A stretch of DNA of 64,000 nucleotides from Ustilago trichophora (Eukaryota > Basidiomycota > Ustilaginomycetes > Ustilaginales > Ustilaginaceae), in assembly GCA_900323505.1 (NCBI GenBank), contig OOIN01000004.1:744001-808000 (forward strand), read 5' to 3'. The notes below the pieces were generated by a model. That model made no database searches and had not been told where the DNA came from. It was given only the letters and a program-made list of their open reading frames with translations. A program made the position numbers and the translations under genes. This document shows, piece by piece, positions 48,374 to 58,497 of this stretch. Each line of letters begins with the position of its first letter. The first letter of the stretch is position 1.

Positions 48374-50941
48374 ATGCTCAACTTCATCGAGTCTCGCGTA
48401 GCCGCTACGCCTCTGGCGCATCTATATTCGTATGCACCTCACTCCCTTGTCAACCTCACCGCCCTGGTGACCGCCTTTATGACCCTTATCGGCGTAGCGG
48501 CTGCTGTCAGCCAGAAGGTTCGTGACATCCTTGTTTTCAGCTACACCTGCTTTCTCCAGCCTCTCGGCAAGACTTCCAGTCAAGCCGAGCGTCTCGACAA
48601 GTTTTACCAACACCAGGCAAACGGTACGTCTAGAAAAGTCCTACCAGCCTCAGACCCCTGGAACGGATTCTCGGACGAAGAAGAGACCAACGAAATGCTG
48701 ACACTCTCATCCATCTCTGTCTTTCTCTGAACAGTCTATGACTCTACTCGTTCTGGTCTCCTCAAGGGCCGCACCACCATGCTCAAGCTGTGTGCTGCAC
48801 AGCTTCGTGACATGCAGGCCTCCAACCCTGGCAAGCCCCTTGTCTGGGTCGACATCGGTGGTGGCACTGGCTGGAACATCGAGCAAATGAACGAGTTTTT
48901 CCCCATCGGACAACTCTCGCAGGTCTACCTCATTGATCTCTGCGAGCCACTCCTCGAGGTGGCTCGCAAGAGATTCGCTGCCAAGGGCTTCAAGAACGTT
49001 CAGGTCCTCTGCCAAGATGCTAGCCAGTTCAACATGCCGGGACTTGCTCCCGGACAGAAGGTGGATCTTTTCACCTGCAGCTACTCGATCTCAATGATCC
49101 CTCCCTTCTATGCCGTTCTCGACCGTATCAACAACTTCCTTGACCCGGTCACTGGTGTTTTTGGTGTCGTTGACTTCTACGTATCTGGTAAGAGCGCTCC
49201 TACCGAGAAGAGCCCCATGATCGGCGGTGATACCAGACGACAGTGCGGCTGGCTCAGCCGATGGTTCTGGAGCATGTGGTTCTCTCTCGACCACATCGAG
49301 CTGCACCCTGCCCGACGTGACTACCTCGAGCACAAGTTCGGTACCATCAAGTGCTACAATGGACGCAACAACTTTATCATCCCCTTCATCGTTCGTATCC
49401 CTTACTACATCTGGCTCGGCGTCTCGCGCGAGCGTGACACCACCAAGGCTATCCAAGCTTTTGAAGTCGAGTCGGGCAACCGTGTCGTCGTTCCTCCTTC
49501 CTTTCCTGAGCTCGCCTACCTCCACGACGATGAATCCGCCAGCAACAACAGTGCCACTGCCACCGCCCTCGACCCGAGCAGCCGTTTTGAGCCCACACGA
49601 AGCTTTCTCCGTCGAAGGGTTTCGGAAGCGACCACTGAAAGCGACGGAGACTCTGACCGACCTCTCAAGCTCGAGCTCGGACCTCACTTTCCATTGAGCT
49701 CCTTCCACTACCAGAAGCGACAGTGGCGTCTCCCCTTTGTTGACAACGAGTTCAGCGACATGTTCCGTACTTGGATCTACGGCTTCACGTGGGAGGATCC
49801 TTACGTTGACATGCAGCACCTCGACCTTGGTCGTGACGACTCGATCCTCTGCATCACTTCCGCCGGTGACAATGCTCTCCACTACGCTGTGGCCGGTAAG
49901 CCTCGTAGGATTCACGCTGTCGACATGAACCCTTGTCAGGGTCACCTGCTTGAGCTCAAGCTCGCTTGCATTGCTTCATTGACGTATGAGGAGATGTGGC
50001 AGATGTTCGGAGAGGGCAAGATCGACAACTTCCGCGAGCTGCTCGACAGCAAGATCTCGCCTTACCTCTCTTCGCACGCCTACCAATTCTGGAGGCTCAA
50101 CACCCGCGCTTTTGACAAGGCCTTCTACTTCCGTGGCTACTCTGGTCACGCCTTGAGACTTGCCAAGTTCGCTTTCACCGTTACTGGCGTTAGGAAGTGG
50201 GTTGCCAAGATGTGCCAGGCCAACTCGGTCGAGGAGCAGCAAGATGTTTGGAACAAGAAACTCCGCTCAACGCTAATCAACAAGCCTCTGATTCGACTTT
50301 TCTTGTCCAACCCCGCCTTCCTGTGGAATGCACTCGGTGTCCCCATGAACCAGTACCAGATCTTCCTCGACGAAGGTGTTTCCGCCGAGCAGTTCGCAAT
50401 CGACACGCTCGACTCAATCCCTAGCCGCAGCTTGATCAAGAATGACAACTACCACTACCAACTTTGCCTCATGCAGAAGTATACAAAGCAGAGTTGCCCT
50501 CTCTACCTCAAACCAGACGGTTTTGCCGCCCTCAAGAAGCAGGCGCTCGAAGAGGGTCTCGACTCGTTCCGTCTCCACACCGACTCGATCGTCAACGTCC
50601 TTCGCGGGTTCGAAGATGGCGCACTCACACGTGCCATCACCATGGACCACATGGACTGGTTCGATCCCGTGCCCGCCTCTCGTCCCGCACCCACCATCAA
50701 GCAAGCCCGCAAGGACTCGGATAAGTCGATCTCGGATCTCGACCGCGAAATCTGCGAGCTATCCCGTGTCGTTCGAACCGGCGGTGCAGTCTTTTACCGA
50801 AGTGCCGCCAAGAGGCCTTGGTACAACCAGAGGTTCGAAAAGATGGGTTTCAAGGTCGAAGCCGTCCACATTCGTGAGACGGGCAAGCCTATAGATAACG
50901 TCAACATGTACGCCAGTTTCTACAAAGCCACCCGCCTCTAG
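48374..50941 (+). CDS. BTA1: Betaine lipid (DGTS) synthase BTA1, two exons
   Basis: Exons 48374-48623 and 48735-50941 with a 111-nt intron (donor GTACGT, acceptor AACAG) give 818 aa; the join reads QANVYDSTRSGLL, matching the family. A membrane segment lies at about 27-46. The N-terminal methyltransferase half (BtaB-like) has the SAM motif VDIGGGTGWN (about 122-130) and LFTCSYSISMIPPF. The C-terminal half (BtaA-like, from about residue 390) has ITSAGDNALHYAVAG, IHAVDMNPCQGHLLELKLA, and AFDKAFYFRGYSGHALRLAK, the 3-amino-3-carboxypropyl transferase part. Together they convert diacylglycerol and SAM to diacylglyceryl-trimethylhomoserine, a phosphorus-free lipid that fungi often use when phosphate is short. 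An acidic/Ser insert (about 245-300) joins the halves. I see no clear phosphate-response site upstream. Confidence 0.93.
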
Positions 50942-51278
50942 AAGCGGACCGTCATATCTCGACCTTCGGGCAAGGTCATAATCATCTCACAACTATTGGC
51001 CGCATGTACTACAGCATTCGCATGCAATCGTCGTATGTCCTGTGCACCATATTTCAGCTCCCTTTCTAAGTATCTCAATAAAAGATCTTGTATACCAGCA
51101 AAAGTGAAGAGTTACGCGAGCGTGTGCAATGACGAGCTTTCCCACAACAGCCGGTATACCATGGGTAGGATTGGATGAAACCCCTCTACAAAGCACGGAG
51201 ACGGACATTTTCCCCTCACGTCTGAGAGAAAAGGCCCACTTCACATCAGATGTATGAGCTACAATAGCTGCGGAGAAT
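50942..51278. other. Convergent spacer BTA1 / D-amino-acid oxidase
   Basis: The 337-nt gap holds an AATAAA (51078-51083) that may serve as the BTA1 polyadenylation signal. No gene is seen. Confidence 0.5.
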
Positions 51279-51501
51279 TCACAGCTTCGCTGGGCGTCCC
51301 GACATCGCAGGCGGCGGTTCGAGAGCCTCGTCAACGAGCTGTTTTGGCAGACCGATTACATCCAGAATCGCAGCAATGTTTGCCGTCAGTGAATGGACAC
51401 TCAAAGCAGACCAAGAGTAATGGGAAGGCTTACCTTTTTAGCGTCCAACGCAGCGCCCCACGAAGCTTGGTATCCTGCACCGCCGTATCTGTATTCGTCC
51501 G

Positions 51502-51544
<43 letters not shown>

Positions 51545-53090
51545 CACTGTCAGCATCCAACGGCAATGCATAATTCTTCACTACAGTGCTTTTTGATAAT
51601 GTTGTGCTTACCCGTAGTTGTAGATCACCTTGACACCATCAACGTCCTTCTTTGCTCTCTCTAGCCGTATTCCACCGGTTCTAGCAGGTCTGAGTCCAAC
51701 GTTGACCGACAGCACCTCAACATCCTCCACCTTAGCCCTGACCAACCCTGAGGTTTTTTGCGGGTTTGCCAGTTGTGGAACGAGAGCGAGACATCTCTCC
51801 AAGATTTTTCTTGTGGTTTCTGGTCTTGGCTTGTCATCCCAATCACCGACTATGCGTGTACCACCGCAGACTACAGTCCCATCTCCTCGGGGAATAATGT
51901 ATACCTCCCTTCCTCCTTGAGCTCGTACCACCGAATAGCCGGGCAAGTCGTGCTTCGGTTTATGCGCATATGGAGGTGAAATGTTGGAGGCCGAGAGCCA
52001 AGGAGCGTTGACAAGGACAACTTGACCTCGCTGTGGATGCACAGCTTGATCGTTTATACCATTGATGAATCGTGCGCCAAGACCGGGGCTCGCTACGAGC
52101 ACGTCAATTTTGCTGCCTACAGATGCCCAGAGGCGTGTATCGTGACATATGACGGTAGCGCCTGATGAGGGAGAGGAGGCGAGATGTATAGCGGACCTCA
52201 GAGATGTTGCTTCGGAGATGATGAGGCGTCCAGAAAGGGATAGGAAACGGTTCAGTAGCCACTTGTGGTAGAGTGGGACGTTGATGTCGAGTGTTGAGAA
52301 TGTGCAGCCCAAACCAATGCCCTGCGATAGGCTGGATGAAGGGATGGGCTTGAACTGTCGCGAGGAAAGCAGGAAGTCAGAAAGTGATGAGTGCCAGTCG
52401 TCGGTGGAATGAAACTTGGGAGGCTTAGGGTACGGAGAAGAGCTTACATCAGGATACCAATCCAGCACGCCTTCATAAGGCAGTCTTGTACGGGCTGCAC
52501 AGTTACCGGCTGTTTCGAACAGTTCTGTCTGATGGACCCATACCAACGGCTCAGCTTGCTTCCGTGCGCTTGATCCAGCACTCGTAGGAGGGATGGGTAA
52601 AATTTGCAAGCCGGTAGAGGCGGAGGTTGGTGAGGTGGCCTTGGCCCACGGTCGATCCCTAGCGAGTTTGCTCATGCGTTCGAAGGTGATCTTGTCATGT
52701 CCTGTCTCGACCGGAAAGGTGAAAAGAGTCAGTTCTTGTGTTTTGCTACTCTGTGAGGCTCATCGGATTACTTACGCAGTTCTCGCTCAGTCTTAGCGTC
52801 GCTCACATGGTGTCCGCCCTGCAAACGAAGCATGATCCTGTCAGCAACCATGAACCCCCTCTACTTGATCTTCCGGTAAGGCTCGTTACACTTACCGCCC
52901 ACACACTAGCATACTCTGCAGAATGCTTCTTGGTCACCCCATCAATATCAGGTACCTCCTTCGACACGATAGTAACAACTGTCTTTCGAGCCTTTGGATT
53001 CTCCAACTGATCTTCAAGGATGGCAACCGCTGTGGAGAGGCCGATGACTCCACAGCCCAGGATCGCTACGTGATGCAAAGTCGACGACAT
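51279..53090 (-). CDS. DAO1: Peroxisomal D-amino-acid oxidase, six exons
   Basis: Exons: 53090-52896, 52818-52776, 52701-52448, 52354-51612, 51488-51434 and 51338-51279, all with GT-AG introns of 74-123 nt, giving 449 aa. Motifs appear in order only after splicing: AILGCGVIGLST (FAD-binding GxGxxG, residues 12-17), SAEYASVWA joined to GGHHVSDAKTERELR, VLDWYPD joined to FKPIPSS, HPQRGQVVLV, IIPRGDGTVVCGGT, GLRPARTGGIRLE, and YGGAGYQASWG. The end is GRPAKL, a type-1 peroxisomal signal. The family oxidises D-amino acids to 2-oxo acids with release of ammonia and hydrogen peroxide, in peroxisomes. D-aspartate oxidase is the main alternative. The exon 3-4 intron (52447-52355) is 93 nt without stop. 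The exon 4-5 intron holds a 39-nt poly-T (poly-A on plus). Retention of the last intron would remove AKL. Confidence 0.9.
51504..51542 (+). repeat. Poly-A homopolymer of 39 nt inside an oxidase intron
   Basis: 39 A on the plus strand read as 39 U in the oxidase pre-mRNA, ending about 15 nt before the acceptor AG at 51489-51490. It therefore acts, or could act, as a very long pyrimidine tract. Confidence 0.9.
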
Positions 53091-53484
53091 GTTCTGAATC
53101 CCTATCTTTTCGAGCTGTGTGATGATGTCAATGATGGTTGTGAGAAAGGATGGACGTGAGCTGGTCACTATGAGGGATCATGTCCAAAGGCGGTGACTAG
53201 GAACGCGCAAATTCACCGCAACACTTTTTTTGGCCGAGGAAATCACCGTTATTCAGACCGACTCCACAAAACGTTTTTCAAGTACAGTAGACGTCCTGAC
53301 TTGGCGTCAGGAAAGATCTCTTGGTTGTCAGGTTCAGCGGTGTTCTACAATGGTAGTACATGTTACAACAATCGGAAAAAGAAGCCTGCCTTCCCCAGGC
53401 AAGTTCGGTGGGAGTGATACGAAAGGAACAGAGAGAGAGTTTAGATGGAAAGAAGGGTGGGGAAGTAACGCATGTGCAAACCCG
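53091..53484. promoter_or_regulatory. Spacer: oxidase promoter and PP4R3 3' end
   Basis: The 394 nt between two leftward genes should hold the oxidase promoter near 53091 and the 3' end of the phosphatase subunit gene near 53484. An AAGTACAGTAGA motif lies at 53280-53291. No gene is seen. Confidence 0.4.
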
Positions 53485-56400
53485 TCACGAATCCTCAGTG
53501 TCCGGCTTGTCGGTGGAGCGAACATTGGATTGGGCTACCATCTTTTTGGACGAGCCCGTCAGACCCAGTGAGATTCGCTTGATGCCAAGGCCGCCACTGC
53601 TGCTAGCGCCGTTCTTGCCGTTGTTGTTGGCGGTGCTGTTCTTGCTATTAGCGGATCGAGGGGAATTGCTGTCAAGTTCCTGCTTGGGTGAGGACGGCGT
53701 GTTGTCGTCCGAGCGAGCGTTTTTAGACCTTTTGGGTGACGGTGATCTAGAGCCCTCGCGCTTGTCGCTACCACCGCCAAAGGTGTTGCTGATCGTGTTG
53801 GCCATGCTGCGGATAAATCCACCTGGCTGCTGTTGCTGCGTTGCCTGCGGACTGGAGCTGGAATCGTCCTCACCAGCCGTAGAAGTAGGCTTGCTCTTGT
53901 TCTTGGACATACGACCTGACTTCCGTTTCGAAAGCCGTGACAGCTGATCGTCTGCGTCCTCTTCCTCCTCGTTTCTACGGCGCTTCTCGGGCAATCTTGT
54001 GAGAGACGATGGCGACGACGAACCCTCGGACGATGCGGTCTTCCGACCGCCGACCTGGGAAATCGACTGTTGACCCTCGCCATCCTCATTGTCGTCATCG
54101 TCATCGTAGGGAACGAGGCCGGTTGCAGTGCCAGCACTGCGTGCTTCCCCATCCTTGACGTCGTCGTCCTCTTGAAAGTAGCTCTCCTCTTCTGCATCCG
54201 CGGCAGCAATGCCAACGTGACCTCGCCCAGCTTCGCTATGCTGGCGCGACTTATCCTCCACCTCGCCCAACCGTTGCGCAGCGTCGTCTGCATCCTGCTG
54301 CGGCAAAGGTTCTTGGTTCTTCTCCCACTGACTGACGAGCAGAGAGAAGCACGGCGCAGTGTGAGGTAGATCGGCAAGCCGACGCATGCGAGCACCGTGG
54401 CGATCCATGCAGTGGCTGATCAAGGTTTTCATGTTCTCCCTCCTCATGTGTTCGAAAAAGTCGAGACATGCGGAGGCAACCAAGTTGTTGCGGTCGCCTT
54501 CGGCCTCGATCAATCCTAGGATTGTGGAGAAGAGCTCGATCTTGATAAAGTGACGATTCGTAAATTGATTGTTGCTTGCCAGGCAGTACTTGAAGAAGCG
54601 CAGCGCAGAGAGGCGCAAAAACTTTTCGCGTGAGTGCAAAAGCGATCCCACTTTTTTGGAGATTTCGGATGTGAGCACAAAGTACTGGCTCCTGAAGGAG
54701 TGATGCGCAATCATGTGGCAGAGCAGGTCGCAGAGGTGGCCGTACAAGGCCGAGCGATGGCGAGGCTGCGTCGGAAGCTTTTCGCCTTTGGAGAGCACAC
54801 GGAAGTCAGGAAGAATGTTGAAGGGCGAACAGAGCCGACCGATCTCGGCCTCGTAGATCCAAGTGAGGAAGCGGTCCGGATCCGCTTTGGCCTTGTTGAG
54901 TCCTTGCACTGATAGCACCTGAGCTTGCGTCGCCATGGGTCCACCGTCAGATGCGACATCAAAGATGATGCGCATTGCTTCTGCGATCTGTGTCTTGAGA
55001 CCTGGATCGCGTTCGTTGTGGAGCATGTCGATCATCATGCTGATCAGAGGACGCGTATTCTGCTCGGTCTGCGATACGACGTGTACACGCACGCTATTTG
55101 CGTCGTACTCGATGATGGTCATGAGAATCTCGGCGGCTGCGTTGCGCGCCGTCTGGCCCAAGCGCTCGAGCGCATACTGCAAGACGTTGAGGAGACCCCA
55201 ATCGGTGAGTGTGCGATACAGCGAGATGCGTGCCGGCAGCTGAATGAGCTTGCCCATGGCGCAAAGCTGTTGGAGAAAGAGGACGCCCTCTGAACGCCTC
55301 TCTTCGGGCTCTGCAGGATTTGTGAGCATGCGGAAGAGAGTGCTGAGAAAGAGCTCGTTTTGACAGCAATAGTTGACAATGTCATTTTGATGGAAGAAGA
55401 TGAAGGAGTTGAGGATCGAGACTGTTGGATCGTCGACGACGCGGGCGAGAATGACGTCGCGAAGGTAGAGAAGTCGGTAGGTCTGATGGATCTTGGCGAC
55501 GATCATAGGATCGCCAATTTCGACGACCTGCTTGAAGCGCGCACGTTGTGTCAAGTGATCGCGGTAGTTGGCTTTCAAACGTGGGAACTCTGGATCGTAC
55601 TCGAGCATGCCTACTACGCCGAGGAAGACGTCGTCTTGCAAAATGTACTCGAAGAGGAAGCTGTCGTTGAGCAGGAGGATGGTCTGCATGATGGTGCACA
55701 GCATGTGAAGTGAAGGGAGTGCCTCGAGCTCCTCGACCGTGTGGAAGAAGGGGACGAGCTTGCGGATGTAGTGCGATTCCATGAGCCAGGTGGTGAGGTT
55801 TTCGCGCATCATGGGCCCGCGTGTCGTGGTATCCCTGAGCATGGCGTCGATCTTGTAAAGATTGGCCAGTGTGGGCTCGGGCAGACCCTTGTATTCGCCC
55901 ATAGTGTTGAGGAGGAGGTCGAGGCCTGAGCTGGAAGCGGACATGCCGAGTACACCGGTGGGTGAATGCGGATTTGGTGTTGTTGGAGGAGAGTCGGTAA
56001 GTGCCTCTTCTGCGAGACCCATAAAGTGCTTCTGTACTTCGGTGAGGAACTCCCAAACTTCATTGCACCCTTCTGCTTCCTGAAAACTGAGCGCCATATC
56101 CACTCCGGTCGGTTCTGTCCATACGACGAGCGTGTCTTGTTGGCGCTGGTAGACCTCCTCTTTGACAACTTTGCTGGCCAAGAGTATGTCCTCGGACTCT
56201 AACTTTTCGCTCACAACGACGACGAATTGACACGGTTGCGGTTGCGTCGGTTTCTGAGCCGCTTCTGGGCCAGTGCCGTTGCCGAGGATCGGCTCGGTTT
56301 CATCGACCTCGGCTTCTGCTGGCACATCAATGCCTTCGAGGAACTGACACCTCTCTTCCCTGCGTGCCACGAGAAGAGCTTCGTCGACAGTCTCGTCGTA

Positions 56401-57090
56401 GACACCGGCGCAATAGCCTGTACCCCTGTCAAACCAGGTTTCGCCTTTGAGCTCATAGACCTTGACACGGCGCGCTGACCCGCATTGGTGGTAGTTACCG
56501 CGAGAGACGGTGGAGGTGAGTGTGAGAGCCTCGTTGGACGATGCAGATAGGTCGCCGGAAGCGTCCTCCTCTAGCGGGATGGCATTGCTATTGAGCATGG
56601 ACGGGAGAGGAGCGTTGATGGCAGCTCTATAATCGTCCATTGCATTTTCGGCATCCATGTTGGCGTCCGCGGTCGAGTTGAGCTGTTCTAATGGCGCAGA
56701 AGCTGCTACCGCTGCAGCGGCAGCCGCAGAGTATTGGCCGCCCTCTAGGGTGAGGACTTCATCTGGAATGTCGGGAAGGTTTGCAGAGGCGAAGTTGTGT
56801 TGGGGCGGCTCGGAGGCGATGGGAGACATTGCGGCATCCGCGGGTAATTGTGCAACATCTAAGGAAGAAGAAGCAATGGAGGGATCGACAATGGCGTCTG
56901 CGTTGGAGGTATCTGGAGCATCGGATGCTAGGATTGGTTGCGAGGTGGAAGCAGCCGGTGATGCTTGAGCTTGGGCAGGTAATTGAGGCATGATGGCTAC
57001 ACCATCTTGGGGGTTGATCTGGGCATCGACCTCTGAAAGGGGAGGTGGATTGCCCTGAGTGGATGTGTCGGGAGCGTCTTCGGTCGCCAT
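53485..57090 (-). CDS. PSY2: Protein phosphatase 4 regulatory subunit 3 (PP4R3/SMEK/Psy2)
   Basis: 1201 aa from ATG 57088-57090 (MATEDAPDTS), the first ATG of the frame. After about 200 disordered residues comes the PH/EVH1-like domain (from about 205: RRVKVYELKGETWFDRGTGYCAG, VVVVSEKLESEDILLASKV, VWTEPTGVDMALSFQEAEGCNEVW). The SMK-1 (DUF625) region and armadillo-like helices follow at about 395-575: LANLYKIDAMLRD, WLMESHYIRKLVPFF, LHMLCTIMQTILLLND, and YDPEFPRLKANYRDHL. The helical array runs to about 920. The tail is acidic then Ser/Lys-rich with KKRKSGRMSKNKSK-type basic runs that could be nuclear signals. PP4R3 carries PP4 to targets such as gamma-H2AX and Rad53 in the DNA damage response. 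Longer than yeast Psy2 (858 aa) because of both tails. Divergent from UTP12. Confidence 0.93.
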   Translation of the reverse strand: MATEDAPDTSTQGNPPPLSEVDAQINPQDGVAIMPQLPAQAQASPAASTSQPILASDAPDTSNADAIVDPSIASSSLDVAQLPADAAMSPIASEPPQHNFASANLPDIPDEVLTLEGGQYSAAAAAAVAASAPLEQLNSTADANMDAENAMDDYRAAINAPLPSMLNSNAIPLEEDASGDLSASSNEALTLTSTVSRGNYHQCGSARRVKVYELKGETWFDRGTGYCAGVYDETVDEALLVARREERCQFLEGIDVPAEAEVDETEPILGNGTGPEAAQKPTQPQPCQFVVVVSEKLESEDILLASKVVKEEVYQRQQDTLVVWTEPTGVDMALSFQEAEGCNEVWEFLTEVQKHFMGLAEEALTDSPPTTPNPHSPTGVLGMSASSSGLDLLLNTMGEYKGLPEPTLANLYKIDAMLRDTTTRGPMMRENLTTWLMESHYIRKLVPFFHTVEELEALPSLHMLCTIMQTILLLNDSFLFEYILQDDVFLGVVGMLEYDPEFPRLKANYRDHLTQRARFKQVVEIGDPMIVAKIHQTYRLLYLRDVILARVVDDPTVSILNSFIFFHQNDIVNYCCQNELFLSTLFRMLTNPAEPEERRSEGVLFLQQLCAMGKLIQLPARISLYRTLTDWGLLNVLQYALERLGQTARNAAAEILMTIIEYDANSVRVHVVSQTEQNTRPLISMMIDMLHNERDPGLKTQIAEAMRIIFDVASDGGPMATQAQVLSVQGLNKAKADPDRFLTWIYEAEIGRLCSPFNILPDFRVLSKGEKLPTQPRHRSALYGHLCDLLCHMIAHHSFRSQYFVLTSEISKKVGSLLHSREKFLRLSALRFFKYCLASNNQFTNRHFIKIELFSTILGLIEAEGDRNNLVASACLDFFEHMRRENMKTLISHCMDRHGARMRRLADLPHTAPCFSLLVSQWEKNQEPLPQQDADDAAQRLGEVEDKSRQHSEAGRGHVGIAAADAEEESYFQEDDDVKDGEARSAGTATGLVPYDDDDDNEDGEGQQSISQVGGRKTASSEGSSSPSSLTRLPEKRRRNEEEEDADDQLSRLSKRKSGRMSKNKSKPTSTAGEDDSSSSPQATQQQQPGGFIRSMANTISNTFGGGSDKREGSRSPSPKRSKNARSDDNTPSSPKQELDSNSPRSANSKNSTANNNGKNGASSSGGLGIKRISLGLTGSSKKMVAQSNVRSTDKPDTEDS

Positions 57091-58497
57091 GTCATGCCCT
57101 TTGCCGTTCAAGGTGAAGACTTGAGCGAAGATGGGCGATGCTGCATCCGAAGAAGAATGCGTAGTGTCGAGGGCGCGTGAGCGTGCTGGAACTCTAGAGC
57201 GACGGATCCATGAGCCCTTCTGTGCAAGGGCAGGCGACTGCGCTTTTATCACTTGATTGTTTGTGGAGCAGTTGGGGATGATGTCAGCACAGTTGTGGCA
57301 CGTGTCGTGAGGCGGAGCAGAGGAGCTGGTGTGGAAGATCAAGTGGTGCCAAAGCAAAATGCCTATCGTGACGCGATGTCGTTAAGGTAGAAAGAGTACG
57401 GTGATACGCTTATCAGTTTTGAGGTGCGGAATTGTGAGAGCGAGGTGATGTGAGATAGAGAGAATATGATGGGTTGGACACGAATCGACGACGATGGATG
57501 ATGCGATACGATGCGATGCGATGCTTGGTTGCCAACATGGACCCTGGAAAATTGGCGACGAAAGCGGCGAGTCCGACGCGCTTTTGAGTCGATTCTTTTG
57601 TGTTCCCGTTGCTCAGCGCGATGTGGCTGGTACAGTACAGTCACGGTCGCAAGAGAGAGAGAAAGTGCATGCAAATTCAGCGCCACAGCCAAGCCAGCCA
57701 GCCACTCACAGTTCACGCAGCATCACACGAGTCCAATTTCTCTGAAATAACTAATCCAAAGAAAAAGACAGGCAACCCTTCTGCAGCGCGCTCAAGGGTG
57801 CTTCGCTTTGGACACAAAACGTCACACAGTGGCGTAGCCAACAAGATGCTTCCTCCTTGGTATCGGTGCTATGACGCCTCTCCTCTTTTCCGTACAACAC
57901 CAAATCCCATTCGAATCGCCAGAGTGCCTGTTGCCTCTTTCTTCTTGTTCCTTTTTATGTGTACAGTATGTGTCTGCCTTTTCCGCTGCTTCTCCATGAA
58001 TTGACCTGACCCACTTTCATCTAGTTCCTCTTCTCGGCACCAATCACACGAGCAAAACGGTCCGGCATCACCAGCAACGCATCATGCTTCTCGAACAAAA
58101 CCTGAGCGTGTGGAATAGGACGCCGTATTGGTCTCAAACACTTTCATGGCGGGCTCACAACCTCATGGTCTGTTTATTCGTCATTGATATGGTGGTTGTT
58201 ACACCGAACCGCAAGACAGAGCTGGAAGGGGGGGAATTTTTTTTGAAAGAGCTAGAGTGGAGGAAAGCTTGAATTTTCGCGCTCGGAGCCGACAAACACG
58301 ACCCTGACTTTTTCTTCCAAAAATTTTGGAAGTTTGCTGCAAAATGAGGCTTTTGACTGATGCTGAGCCTCCTCCCTCCCTCTACACCTAGTACCACCTT
58401 CGCATCCTTCTGACACGTCTACCAACACCCTTCCTTCGTCATCGCTATAGCTGTAGCCGTCTTCTTTCCAGCAAGACTCAGCTTCAAACAGTCAAGG
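57091..58497. promoter_or_regulatory. Divergent intergenic region PP4R3 / UTP12
   Basis: The 1.4 kb should hold both promoters. It contains a GATGCGATAC-type short repeat (57498-57522), a GTACAGTACAG motif (57629-57639), a GA run (57653-57662), and pyrimidine-rich leader-like DNA just before 58498. No gene with coding character is seen. Confidence 0.45.

Noticed and set aside
51254..51664. 136-codon plus-strand frame across the poly-A tract
   Set aside because: It is opposite the spliced oxidase exons and includes a poly-Lys run from the homopolymer.
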